From the NCBI GenBank assembly GCA_030729385.1, contig JANQXM010000020.1, positions 1 through 64,000 on the forward strand: a DNA stretch of 64,000 nucleotides. Direction: 5' to 3'. A program made the position numbers and the translations under genes. This stretch comes from Opitutales bacterium (lineage in GTDB: Bacteria > Verrucomicrobiota > Verrucomicrobiia > Opitutales > Coraliomargaritaceae). Below, one piece after another: positions 9,657 to 18,372 of this stretch (position 1 is the first letter of the stretch; the number at the start of each line of letters is the position of its first letter). The notes beneath the pieces were generated by a model. It saw nothing but the letters and a program-made list of their open reading frames with translations. It was not told the origin of the DNA and ran no database searches.

Positions 9657-10373
9657 ATGCAAATCCACACACACGGCATGACAGACCGCGGTATGACCCG
9701 TCCCATCAACGAAGACGCGCTCTTTATTGATGAGGATCATAATGTCTTCGCCGTGGCAGATGGTCTCGGCGGTCTTCCGGGTGGAGCCGAATCCAGCAGT
9801 CGTATCGTTGAATTACTCGCAAAGACTTTTAACAAAGTGGATGCCGCTGAAGAACGCGTCGATCTGGCTGAACTCATCATCGGTATTAATCGGATTGTGA
9901 CCGATGAGGGTCTGCTCGCCCACCCTTCCACTGGCTCAGGTAGCACACTCACCATCAGCCAGATCATCAAAGATCAATGCCTCATTGCCCACGTCGGCGA
10001 CTCAGCGCTCTATCTATTGCGCGATGGTGAATTTAATAAAGTAACGATCGACCACACGATGGAGCAGGAATTCATCGAGCGCATGGGTGAAGAAGCGAGG
10101 TCGGCCATGCCACCAGAGTATCCGCACACCTTAACTCGCTGTGTTGGGCAAGACCAGGAGCTCCGCGTCGATCAAACACGCCTTAGTTTAAAATCAGGAG
10201 ACCGTCTCTTGCTCTGCACCGACGGCCTCAACAAAGTGCTCAGCGAAGCCACCATTCAAAGCATGCTCTCCGAGGGCAACCAACCGGACGTCATCACAAA
10301 GCGACTAATTGAAGATGCAAATGCAGCCGGTGGTCCTGACAACATTACGCTGATCGTCCTCATCATTGAGTAA
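9657..10373 (+). CDS. PP2C-family Ser/Thr protein phosphatase
   Basis: A 238-residue metal-dependent phosphatase of the bacterial Stp/PrpC type. Motifs are DRGMTRPINEDAL (metal-binding Asp/Glu), VADGLGGLPGG, GSGSTLTI, AHVGDSALYLL, LLLCTDGLNKVL and the terminal GGPDNITLIVL. All metal ligands appear present. It would reverse phosphorylation by Hanks-type kinases, but no such kinase is in the window. The next gene, a TPR protein, starts 1 bp after the stop, so the two are likely co-translated. Confidence 0.92.
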   Translation: MQIHTHGMTDRGMTRPINEDALFIDEDHNVFAVADGLGGLPGGAESSSRIVELLAKTFNKVDAAEERVDLAELIIGINRIVTDEGLLAHPSTGSGSTLTISQIIKDQCLIAHVGDSALYLLRDGEFNKVTIDHTMEQEFIERMGEEARSAMPPEYPHTLTRCVGQDQELRVDQTRLSLKSGDRLLLCTDGLNKVLSEATIQSMLSEGNQPDVITKRLIEDANAAGGPDNITLIVLIIE

Positions 10374-10374
10374 T

Positions 10375-10683
10375 ATGAAAAAATCTGAGATTTTTGGACC
10401 TAAAGTAGAAGCAAAGCCGGACAACATGCTTTTTCGATTCAGCCTCGGACAAGCGCTCTACGATGAAGGTGCCACCGAAGATGCCATCCCCCACCTACAG
10501 CGTTGCGCCGATTCGCGTGAAGACTGGATGCTTCCACGTATCCTCCTAGGTAAAGCACTCCTACAGCACGGACACAGCGAAGACGCTAAGCCCATCCTCG
10601 AACATGCGCTCAAACTCGCGGTCGAGCAACACCACGACGACCCCGCAGCCGAACTTCGCGAGATACTGTCGGATCTGACGTAG
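10375..10683 (+). CDS. Small TPR-repeat protein
   Basis: A 102-residue helical-repeat protein starting at the ATG immediately after the PP2C stop; an upstream TTG at 10366 would overlap that gene. Two to three tetratricopeptide units are visible: NMLFRFSLGQALYDEGATEDAIPHL, then WMLPRILLGKALLQHGHSEDAKPIL, then a capping helix. It has no signal peptide and is likely cytoplasmic. A scaffold role with the phosphatase is only suggested by the tight linkage. Confidence 0.75.
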   Translation: MKKSEIFGPKVEAKPDNMLFRFSLGQALYDEGATEDAIPHLQRCADSREDWMLPRILLGKALLQHGHSEDAKPILEHALKLAVEQHHDDPAAELREILSDLT

Positions 10684-10717
10684 CAGCCTCAGCTGGACGC
10701 TTATATTCGACTTACGC

Positions 10718-10785
10718 TGTAGCCACGTCACTCTGTGACGTGTTCCTAGGAGCTATAAACACGGCAGGAGACTGCCGTGGCTACA
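10718..10785. repeat. Palindromic intergenic repeat, family B
   Basis: A 68 bp imperfect palindrome whose ends are TGTAGCCACG and its inverse CGTGGCTACA, with arms of about 25 bp. Its left arm matches the right arm of the element at 43282-43352 in 22 of 25 positions. Positioned between two plus-strand genes, it could form a transcript hairpin, but there is no U-tract. Confidence 0.7.
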
Positions 10786-10817
10786 TCTACAATATATTTC
10801 ATACAACTCCCCACTCG

Positions 10818-11189
10818 ATGAATAAGTCCCTCCTCTTTCTGTTACTCATCGCACTCCCTAGCGTGGCTTTTGTGAAGTCATTTGAGCATATCATATGGTA
10901 TATATTGGTGGGCTATCTAGTCATCGTTTCATTAGTCACCTACGGATTTTATTGGTATGATAAACGTCAGGCTGAAAAGAGCGGTCCCCGTATTGCAGAA
11001 AAAGTGCTCCACTTGCTGGAGTTTATCGGAGGTTGGCCAGCGGCCTACATCGCGCAAGAAACACTGCGACATAAAACAGCTAAACGTAGCTACCGCTTCG
11101 TTTATTGGTCCATCGTTGCGCTCTATCAGTATCTAGCTCTCGAATGCTTACTCAACTGGCGCATAGCAGGCACGCTCTTCGGCAATTAA
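10818..11189 (+). CDS. DUF1294 family membrane protein
   Basis: A 123-residue protein with two N-terminal membrane segments (LLFLLLIALPSVAFV; IIWYILVGYLVIVSLVTYGFYW). The DUF1294 signature follows: YDKRQAEKSGPRIAEKVLHLLEFIGGWPAAYIAQ, then HKTAKRSYRFVYW and a final hydrophobic helix. The function of the family is unknown; some members are fused to a cold-shock domain, which is absent here. ATG 10818 was chosen because the membrane segment starts right after it and the upstream frame runs through a palindromic repeat. Confidence 0.85.
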   Translation: MNKSLLFLLLIALPSVAFVKSFEHIIWYILVGYLVIVSLVTYGFYWYDKRQAEKSGPRIAEKVLHLLEFIGGWPAAYIAQETLRHKTAKRSYRFVYWSIVALYQYLALECLLNWRIAGTLFGN

Positions 11190-11249
11190 ATCCCCGTTTT
11201 CACAATTTAAGATTTTGCTTCGAGCGAATATACCTAAGCTCACGCTTAC

Positions 11250-14069
11250 ATGAGTCGCACCCAGGTCTATCTCGATTGGAATCTCCCCCTTCTCCCCGCT
11301 ATCACACAGCGCCTGCTATCTGACGCACAAGGCGAATTCGTCGACTTAAGCCACCTGCTAGTCATCGTGCCGACCAAACAAGCACGGCGTCGACTCCTCG
11401 AAACACTCGCCCTCGAACTGGCGGAATCGGGACGCGGACTTTTCCCTCCCGAAATCGTCACACCCGATCTTCTTTTAGCCGTAGCCATCAAGCATGAGCC
11501 AATCGCGAGCGAAGAAAGCGTCTGCGCCGCATGGGTGAGCGTGCTCGACCAAATCGACTTTGATCACTTTCAAGCGCTCTTCCCCATCGCACCGACGCCG
11601 AGCACTGGCTGGAAGCTCGGGATGGCACAGCGCCTCACACAACTGCGAACAGAACTCGGAGAAGCGGGTCTCGACATCAACCGGGCCGCCGAGGGGGCCG
11701 CTGAAGCGGGACATGAGCCCGAACGCTGGCGTCAACTTGCCAGGCTCGAAGATCTCTACATCGACAAACTCAAACACCGCGACCTGAAAGATCCAAAGCA
11801 AGCCAGACGAGATGCCGCGCTTAACTACACGGCCCCCGCTGGCATTCAGCGCATCATTCTCGCCGCCACGCCAGACCCACAAGCGCTCCCACTACAAGCA
11901 CTCGAACGTGCGACTGAGAGCTTACCGCTCGAAGTCTGGATCTATGCCAGCGACGACGCAGAGTTTGACGACTGGGGACGCCCACAAACCAATGCATGGA
12001 TCCACCGCGCCTTAGATTTCGAAGGTTGGGGCTGTCACTTCACAACACTCGCCGACCCTAAAGCGACTGCCGCACACATTACCAAGCTAATGGCAAAACA
12101 AGCACCAGAAGCCGTGCTTCTAGGAATTGCAGACCCAAACCTCAGCCCGACAGTCGCCGACGCACTCCAAACTGCAGATATCCCATGCTACGATCCGGAA
12201 GGACAACGCTTACTCAATGGCCGCGCCGGCAGACTCACCGAGTTGCTGTGCCAACTAGCGATCGAAGAAAGCACAAGCACAGTGCGCTCACTTTTACAGC
12301 ATCCAGACATCACACTTTGGCTCGGCAATGAATCGTCTCAAAACGAGCTCCTACGTCAGCTCGATCGTATTTTTGAAAAACACCTTGTCCCCGACCTCGA
12401 CGGTTTAATTCACTTTGCCAGTCGGCGCAGCGATACCGACGCCCTCGTGGCGGCGCTCAAACAAATCAAGGAAATGGCCAAAGCACTGAACTCAAGGACC
12501 CGCTTTGCCACAACACTTTCAACCACACTACAAGCGATCTACAGAGCGCAAAATAGCGAGAGCCAACCACACGAAAGCATCCCGTGGAAAGACAGCGCCG
12601 ACGCCATTCGCCAAAAGCTCGAAGCTAGCGTCACCACCGACGAGCACTTCACAAAACTACCCACAGATTACAGTCGCGAAGCGTTCCGCCAAAGCCTCGG
12701 TAAAGGCAAGGTCTACCCAGACAGACCCAAAGAGGCACACGACTTACTTGGTTGGCTTGAATTACTCTGGAACGACGCCCCGTATTTGATCCTCGCGGGA
12801 CTGAACGAGACAATCGTCCCCGACTCGGTAATCGGCGATGCCTTCCTGCCCGAGACACTTCGCGAAGTGCTCGGGCTACGCACCAATGCGCAACGTTTTG
12901 CGCGTGATGCCTACCTACTGGAAGCCCTCTGCCGCAGGCGCGCTATAGGCAACGGAAGAGTCGACCTACTCATTCCACAGACCGCTGCCGACGGCACACC
13001 ACTCAAACCGTCACGCCTACTCTTTCTCGGCGGAGCAGACACCCTTCTCCCACGCACTCGTCAATGCTTTCAAGCCACCGGATCTGTGAATGCACATATT
13101 AGCCACACACTCCCGTGGCGACTCAGCCCACCAGCCGACATCGAGCTGCCAGCATCACTATCTGTCAGCGCGCTCAAAAGTTATTTAGAATGCCCCTTCC
13201 GATTTTTCCTGCGTCACATTTTAAAGCTACGCACAATCGATGTCGAAACCCGAGAGCTCACACCAGCGACTTTCGGCACGCTCTTCCACGACACCGTCGC
13301 CGAACTAACCACTGCAGACATTGCACATAGCTCAGAAGCGGATCTCATCAAAAAAGTGCACGCCATCGCCGACGCAAAGATCCAACATCAATTCGGCAAG
13401 CAACTCTCTTTTGCGCTACGCCTACAGCATGAAGCGCTCATGGCACGCCTCATCGCCTATGCCAAACGGCAAATCGAAGACATCCAACAAAATGGAAGTA
13501 GTGAGATACTGAATACGGAAATGCCTTTCGAACGCGTCATCAACAGCATCACCATTAAAGGAACCATCGATCGAATCGACCGACGCAACGAACGCCTAGA
13601 GTTGATCGATTACAAAACAGCCGACAAACCAAAGCATCCACGCGACGCACACCTAGCAAAAGTCGCCAAGAAAGCGCCACCGGCTCACATCCCAGAAGAG
13701 GCATTCTTCGATGAAGGTGAAAAGCGCTACCGATGGATCGACCTACAACTCCCGCTCTACACACTTTCGCAAAAAGTCGCGGGAGAAGAGCGGCCGAAAG
13801 TCGCCTATTTCAATTTAGGCAACACATTGGAGCGCTCCGAGATAAATAACTGGGAAGACTTCACCGACAGCCATCTCGACAGCGCAGAAAACTGCGCAGC
13901 GGCAATCATTCAACAAATCAAAGACGGCATCTTCTGGCCACCCAACCCCGACGTTCGCGAAGACTACGATGACTTCGCCCCCCTCTTCCCCGACGGCATC
14001 GAAAACTCCGTAGACCCCGAGGCTTTCATGAACTACCAGTTTAAACAGGGCGTGAATTTCACAGAATAA
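11250..14069 (+). CDS. AddB-like exonuclease/helicase subunit (PD-(D/E)XK)
   Basis: A 939-residue protein related to the AddB/RexB side of the AddAB double-strand-break resection complex. The N-terminal half is a UvrD-like core with a degenerate nucleotide site (VIVPTKQARRRLLE). The C-terminal region from ~residue 636 (LSVSALKSYLECPFRFFLR) begins a RecB-type nuclease whose active site is LELIDYKTADKP (~783). I do not see the four-Cys iron-sulphur pattern of Bacillus AddB. The last two codons and stop fall inside the left inverted repeat of the inserted GxxExxY unit, so the present C-terminus may have been set by that insertion. addA follows after that unit. Confidence 0.82.
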   Translation: MSRTQVYLDWNLPLLPAITQRLLSDAQGEFVDLSHLLVIVPTKQARRRLLETLALELAESGRGLFPPEIVTPDLLLAVAIKHEPIASEESVCAAWVSVLDQIDFDHFQALFPIAPTPSTGWKLGMAQRLTQLRTELGEAGLDINRAAEGAAEAGHEPERWRQLARLEDLYIDKLKHRDLKDPKQARRDAALNYTAPAGIQRIILAATPDPQALPLQALERATESLPLEVWIYASDDAEFDDWGRPQTNAWIHRALDFEGWGCHFTTLADPKATAAHITKLMAKQAPEAVLLGIADPNLSPTVADALQTADIPCYDPEGQRLLNGRAGRLTELLCQLAIEESTSTVRSLLQHPDITLWLGNESSQNELLRQLDRIFEKHLVPDLDGLIHFASRRSDTDALVAALKQIKEMAKALNSRTRFATTLSTTLQAIYRAQNSESQPHESIPWKDSADAIRQKLEASVTTDEHFTKLPTDYSREAFRQSLGKGKVYPDRPKEAHDLLGWLELLWNDAPYLILAGLNETIVPDSVIGDAFLPETLREVLGLRTNAQRFARDAYLLEALCRRRAIGNGRVDLLIPQTAADGTPLKPSRLLFLGGADTLLPRTRQCFQATGSVNAHISHTLPWRLSPPADIELPASLSVSALKSYLECPFRFFLRHILKLRTIDVETRELTPATFGTLFHDTVAELTTADIAHSSEADLIKKVHAIADAKIQHQFGKQLSFALRLQHEALMARLIAYAKRQIEDIQQNGSSEILNTEMPFERVINSITIKGTIDRIDRRNERLELIDYKTADKPKHPRDAHLAKVAKKAPPAHIPEEAFFDEGEKRYRWIDLQLPLYTLSQKVAGEERPKVAYFNLGNTLERSEINNWEDFTDSHLDSAENCAAAIIQQIKDGIFWPPNPDVREDYDDFAPLFPDGIENSVDPEAFMNYQFKQGVNFTE

Positions 14070-14087
14070 TTATTCGACAGAATCATT
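14061..14087 (+). repeat. Left 27 bp inverted repeat of the GxxExxY cassette
   Basis: Contains two spaced copies of an ACAGAAT-type motif; the inner 13 bp, at 14075-14087, are CGACAGAATCATT. It overlaps the final codons and stop of addB. Confidence 0.75.
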
Positions 14088-14099
14088 CTACCACACGTG

Positions 14100-14897
14100 A
14101 TGCAAATTTCCTCAACACAAACAATCCAGGCGCTCGATCAGGATTCATTCCACTTGGTTGATAAGTTCATAATGGGGCAAGCATTCGAGATACACAACTC
14201 AATGGGCCGTTTACTCGACGAGAAAATATACCAATCAGCCCTCGATAAGGCATGCAAAAAATATTCATACAAATGTAGCCGCGAAGTTAAAGTCACAGCC
14301 AGCCACAAGAGCTTTTCTAAATCATATTACTTAGATCTATTAATCAGTGACGGAGCTATATATGAAATCAAAACGGTCTCGAAACTAACAAATAGCCACG
14401 AAGCACAATTACTTAACTACCTTTTACTCACAGGCATCCAGCACGGAAAACTTATCAACTTCGGAACCAACTCGGTAGAATACCGTTTCGTTTCAACCTC
14501 ACTAAAGCATCACGACCGATTTTCATTTTCGATAAACGCTACAGAGTGGGAAAAAGCATCAGAATCCTGCGAATCGGTAAAAGACATCGCGAATGATTTA
14601 CTTAGTGACTGGGGTTCACACCTACACGTCAGTTTATATAGCGAAGCTATTATTGAACTCCTAGGTGGTAAACGAAGGCTCCAACCTGTAGAATTATTCG
14701 CGGGTTCAGACAAAATTGGTGAACAGCAATTATGCCTTCTATGTCAAGATGTAGCACTCCACATTTCATCTATCAAACAAGGCATCCATTCCTATCAAAC
14801 GCACTTAGTAAGGTTTTTAAAATCAACTAAACTCAACTCGATACAATGGCTAAACTTCGACAATCATGAAATCACCCTAAAGAGCCTTAAAAAATAA
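14100..14897 (+). CDS. GxxExxY family nuclease-fold protein, long form
   Basis: A 265-residue protein of the GxxExxY family, a PD-(D/E)XK-fold group of unknown function. Motifs are MGQAFEIHNSMG near residues 25-36, YYLDLLI (~80), IYEIKTVSKL (~91), and HEAQLLNYLLLTG (~101-113) with KLINFG. The D...ExK pattern of the nuclease fold appears intact. Typical members are ~125 residues; here about 120 extra residues of unrecognised sequence follow, including QQLCLLCQD. The start is taken as ATG 14100, with GTG 14097 as alternative; no Shine-Dalgarno is seen. The gene is AT-rich compared with addB and addA and lies within inverted repeats, so it was probably acquired. Confidence 0.75.
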   Translation: MQISSTQTIQALDQDSFHLVDKFIMGQAFEIHNSMGRLLDEKIYQSALDKACKKYSYKCSREVKVTASHKSFSKSYYLDLLISDGAIYEIKTVSKLTNSHEAQLLNYLLLTGIQHGKLINFGTNSVEYRFVSTSLKHHDRFSFSINATEWEKASESCESVKDIANDLLSDWGSHLHVSLYSEAIIELLGGKRRLQPVELFAGSDKIGEQQLCLLCQDVALHISSIKQGIHSYQTHLVRFLKSTKLNSIQWLNFDNHEITLKSLKK

Positions 14898-14923
14898 ATG
14901 ATTCTGTCGTAAAATGATTCTGT
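14897..14923 (-). repeat. Right 27 bp inverted repeat of the GxxExxY cassette
   Basis: Reads AATGATTCTGTCG followed by a second AATGATTCTGT, the mirror of the left end at 24 of 27 positions. It begins at the stop codon of the enclosed gene. Confidence 0.75.
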
Positions 14924-14969
14924 AAAAATCCACGTATCAAAAGCTCCCCTACTACTCATCATACTCCCA

Positions 14970-17900
14970 TTGAACTCCCTTAAAAACATAGCGATTTCCG
15001 CCGCAGCTGGCTCGGGTAAGACCTACCAGTTGACCAACCGCTTCATCTACCTGTTGCACCTCACGGAGAAGCCGGAGCGGATCATCGCGCTTACATTTAC
15101 ACGCACCGCCGCGGGTGAGTTCTTTCAGAACATCATCGAGAAGCTATGCGACGCAGCCGAATCGGCAGACAACGCAGCAAACCTTTCCAGCCACCTCGGT
15201 ATCGAAGCCGACAGTGCTCGTTACCACGCCCTTCTGCAACTGCTCGTGCGCAGCATGCACCAGCTCAACCTACAAACACTGGATAGCTTCTTCTTTCGAG
15301 TGGTCTCCGTTTTCTCCTTAGAGCTTGGACTTACAGGAAACCTAAACCTGCTCGATGAAAGCAGTGAACCACGCATGCGCAATCAAGTGCGGGATAGTAT
15401 TGTTCACAACCCAGGCGAACTCACCGCTGAGCTAAACGAATTCTGGCACGCCTTCAAACAAGCAACGTATGGTAAAGAAGAACGCAGCGTGGAGAAAGTC
15501 GTCGCCGAATTCATCCAAAAGCAATACGCGCTCTACCTCGACACCCCAGACCCACAGCTCTGGGGACAACCGACCACGATTTGGAACGGTCCCTGCCCTT
15601 GGCAAGTCGACCATGCACCCGACTGGGATGAACTCGCCAACAACTTACGCAGAAACCTGCCCGAAGGTCTTGGCAAAGCACAGCAAAACGATTTCGAGAG
15701 CACCGCAAAGCACATCGAAAATTATCCGGTCAACGAAAAGCTCAATACACTCTTATCGAATGCCTTCGCCGTCGCAGCGGATGTGCTCGCCGGCAACGCC
15801 ACGATTAAAGTGCGCAAGGAACTGCAACTCTCTGGAGCCATCTGTTCCGCACTAGCCGACAGCCTACGCGCCATAGCATGGCACCACCTAAAGCGCGCAC
15901 TCGAAAACACCCAAGGCGTCCACCGTATCCTACAAGCATACCACGAAAATTACGACCGACTAGTCAGACGCCCCGGCCGCTTGGCGTTTGCCGACCTCAC
16001 GCACCTACTCGCACCTGACAACGAAGGTTCACCAATGAATCCAGTCGACCCCTTTGTGCGACAACTCATGGACTTCCGGTTGGACAGTCAGTTCGACCAT
16101 TGGCTCTTCGATGAATTTCAAGATACCAGTCGCCCGCAGTGGGCCGTCGTCGCCAACTTGATTGACGAAATCGTGCAAGACAGTTCCGGCGAACGCTCCT
16201 TGTTCTATGTCGGTGATACCAAACAATGCCTCTACCTCTGGCGCAACAGTGACGACCGACTCTTTCACGACATCCAGCGGCAATACCCCAATATCGAACC
16301 GCAACCGCTTTCGATGTCATGGCGCTCCGCCAAACCTGTGCTCGACGCGGTCAATGTCGTCTTCTCCGATCATGCCGCGATCGAAGCCAACTTTTCTAGC
16401 GACGCCGCAGCACGTTGGCAGCGGGCTTGGCAAACACACGAACCTTCACCCGCCACAAAAGGTCTCAGCGGATTTGCTTGCTGGATCGAAGCGCAGAAGA
16501 ACGACGCACCCGAGCGCAACGATCTGATCCTACAATTGCTCAACGACTTGAAGCCACTTGAGCGAGGCATGACGATCGGTGTGCTCACACGTAGCAATAA
16601 AGACGCCACTGCCATCGCCGAATTTCTACGCGAGAACGCAAAAGAGCTCCCCGTGCATACCGGCTCTGCAATTAAACCCGCGACCGACAATGCCGCGGGT
16701 GCAGCACTGCTCGCGATGCTTCGACTCGCGGCTCACCCAGGCGATGCCCATGCACGTGGAATGCTCCAACTCATCGACTGCTCCACCCAAGGCACCTCAC
16801 TCGTCAAAGCCGCCGACCGACTGCGCACCACACTCCTCTCTGAAAGCAGCGAGATCGCGGTGCGCCACGCAGCCGACACCATTATCGAACACCTACCAGC
16901 AGACGATACACGCCACCGCGAGCGCTTAGAGCGCTTAGTCACCAAGGCACGCGCATTTGACAGCGAGGAACAACGCGACATCGATGGGCTACACACATAC
17001 TTGAAAGACAGCAGCAGCGGCGAATGTCCCGCTGGCGACGCGATCATCGTAGAAACGATCCACAAATCGAAAGGACTCGAATACGACATCGTGATCTTGG
17101 TAAATGAAGACAAAAGCTCACGCAGCGAGCGCCAGATCAGTCCCCTACTCGATGCCGAAGGCAATGCCGAATGGATCATGGAGCCCGTCAAAAAAGAAAT
17201 CATGCAGGCCGACCCCGCGCTGTCTCCTTTCTTAGAGCAAAGCGAAAGCCAACAAGGCTTCGGCAGCCTATGCACGCTCTACGTCGCCATGACTCGCGCT
17301 AAACGCGGGCTCTACATGATCAGCGACTTCGACCGCGTCGACAAAAAATCAACCGTCGATTATCTACGCGATATACTTGGCAATGAAGCCACCGACACCG
17401 AGCTGTTCACCAACAGCACTTATCCAATGCTCTGGAGCACCGGTAATGTAGATTGGCACAAGTCTTTTGAGAAGTCTTCGAAAGAAGATGAAAGCCATAC
17501 GCCAGGGCTTGAGGGTTTACAGAACTTCACCCCCGCTCATCCACGGCTACAACTTTCCCGACCTTCCTCGGGGAAATCTTTCCAGCAAACCGCCAGCAAG
17601 CACTTCGACCTCAGCGAAGCCGCTACCAAATTCGGCAGCGAGATGCATGATGCCTTCGAGAAGATTGAGTGGCTTAATCTGGAGGGCAACGCTCCGTCGT
17701 TGCCGCCTCAGTTATCCTCGGAAATGACGGAGCATTTCCCTCCAGAAGAAACAGTCACCGAAACTCTCGAAGCATGCTTCAACAATCCAGACATCAAAGC
17801 ACTCTTCACCAAACCAGAAACGCCCACAACTGTCTGGCGTGAGCGCGCGTTCAGCTACGTCGAGGGCGACCAGTTCTACAACGGCATATTCGACCGCGTC

Positions 17901-18122
17901 ATCCTCCACCAAGATGCTGAAGGTAAAACAATCCGCGCCGACATCATCGATTTCAAAACCGATCGTATTCACGCATCCAATACAATTGATCAAGCGACCG
18001 ATCACCACCGCCCGCAATTGGAGGCCTATCGTAAAGCACTCTCTAAAATCATCGGCATCGAAAAAACTACTATCGAATTAAAGCTGCTATTCACCGACGT
18101 GCCTACCGTCGTCATACTTTAA
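14970..18122 (+). CDS. AddA-like helicase-nuclease (UvrD superfamily)
   Basis: A 1050-residue superfamily 1 helicase with a C-terminal nuclease, the AddA/RecB-type partner of the upstream AddB-like protein. Walker A is SAAAGSGKTYQLT, motif Ia LTFTRTAAGEF, motif II LFDEFQDTSRPQW (~379), motif V ETIHKSKGLEYDIVIL and motif VI LYVAMTRAKRGLYM. The C-terminal PD-(D/E)XK site is DIIDFKTDRI (~991). The start is TTG at 14970, placed just ahead of the Walker motif. Residues ~904-924 are encoded by an inserted palindromic repeat that keeps the frame open. The complex would resect double-strand breaks for RecA loading. Confidence 0.85.
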   Translation: MNSLKNIAISAAAGSGKTYQLTNRFIYLLHLTEKPERIIALTFTRTAAGEFFQNIIEKLCDAAESADNAANLSSHLGIEADSARYHALLQLLVRSMHQLNLQTLDSFFFRVVSVFSLELGLTGNLNLLDESSEPRMRNQVRDSIVHNPGELTAELNEFWHAFKQATYGKEERSVEKVVAEFIQKQYALYLDTPDPQLWGQPTTIWNGPCPWQVDHAPDWDELANNLRRNLPEGLGKAQQNDFESTAKHIENYPVNEKLNTLLSNAFAVAADVLAGNATIKVRKELQLSGAICSALADSLRAIAWHHLKRALENTQGVHRILQAYHENYDRLVRRPGRLAFADLTHLLAPDNEGSPMNPVDPFVRQLMDFRLDSQFDHWLFDEFQDTSRPQWAVVANLIDEIVQDSSGERSLFYVGDTKQCLYLWRNSDDRLFHDIQRQYPNIEPQPLSMSWRSAKPVLDAVNVVFSDHAAIEANFSSDAAARWQRAWQTHEPSPATKGLSGFACWIEAQKNDAPERNDLILQLLNDLKPLERGMTIGVLTRSNKDATAIAEFLRENAKELPVHTGSAIKPATDNAAGAALLAMLRLAAHPGDAHARGMLQLIDCSTQGTSLVKAADRLRTTLLSESSEIAVRHAADTIIEHLPADDTRHRERLERLVTKARAFDSEEQRDIDGLHTYLKDSSSGECPAGDAIIVETIHKSKGLEYDIVILVNEDKSSRSERQISPLLDAEGNAEWIMEPVKKEIMQADPALSPFLEQSESQQGFGSLCTLYVAMTRAKRGLYMISDFDRVDKKSTVDYLRDILGNEATDTELFTNSTYPMLWSTGNVDWHKSFEKSSKEDESHTPGLEGLQNFTPAHPRLQLSRPSSGKSFQQTASKHFDLSEAATKFGSEMHDAFEKIEWLNLEGNAPSLPPQLSSEMTEHFPPEETVTETLEACFNNPDIKALFTKPETPTTVWRERAFSYVEGDQFYNGIFDRVILHQDAEGKTIRADIIDFKTDRIHASNTIDQATDHHRPQLEAYRKALSKIIGIEKTTIELKLLFTDVPTVVIL
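17681..17743. repeat. Paired stem-loop repeat, family C, inserted in-frame in addA
   Basis: A 63 bp element inside the coding region: GGCAAC-GCTCCGTC-GTTGCC, then about 15 bp, then the facing stem-loop GGAAAT-GCTCCGTC-ATTTCC on the other strand, bounded by GGAGGG and CCCTCC. It shares its design with the intergenic copy at 5885-5965. Its length equals 21 codons, so the addA frame is preserved; it encodes a Pro/Ser/Glu-rich stretch that includes NAPSLPPQLSSEM. Confidence 0.8.
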
Positions 18123-18182
18123 GAAAAACTGCCTCCGATCTGACTTTAGTCTCAATAACAGTTTCGACACAACCACATCACA

Positions 18183-18371
18183 ATGAACGCCGACACCCAC
18201 TGTAACGTCACCTGCCCGAGCTGCTTTGAAAGCTTCAGTGTGCCAGGGCCGGCACCTTCAGAAGTGCCGACCGACTGGGACTACGATTGTGAGATATGCT
18301 GCCGACCGATGGTCATTCACTTCTACTTAGACGATGAACGGGTGATCGCCGAGGCAGACTCCGACCAATAA
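18183..18371 (+). CDS. CPXCG motif-containing cysteine-rich protein
   Basis: A 62-residue protein with a variant CPXCG knuckle, NVTCPSCFESFSV, and a second pair in YDCEICCRPMVIHF, which together probably bind one zinc ion. The acidic tail is typical of this small bacterial family of unknown function. It follows addA by 60 bp on the same strand and converges with the GYF-domain gene, whose stop is 1 bp away. Confidence 0.85.
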   Translation: MNADTHCNVTCPSCFESFSVPGPAPSEVPTDWDYDCEICCRPMVIHFYLDDERVIAEADSDQ

Positions 18372-18372
18372 T

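Larger units (their letters stand above)
14061..14923 (+). mobile_element. Putative GxxExxY cassette bounded by 27 bp inverted repeats
   Basis: An 863 bp segment interrupts the addB-addA pair. Its ends, 14061-14087 and 14897-14923, are inverted repeats matching at 24 of 27 positions, including a perfect 13 bp core (CGACAGAATCATT and its complement). It holds one gene and is visibly richer in A and T than either neighbour. No transposase is present and no target-site duplication is evident. Calling it mobile is inference from boundaries, composition and position. Confidence 0.6.
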
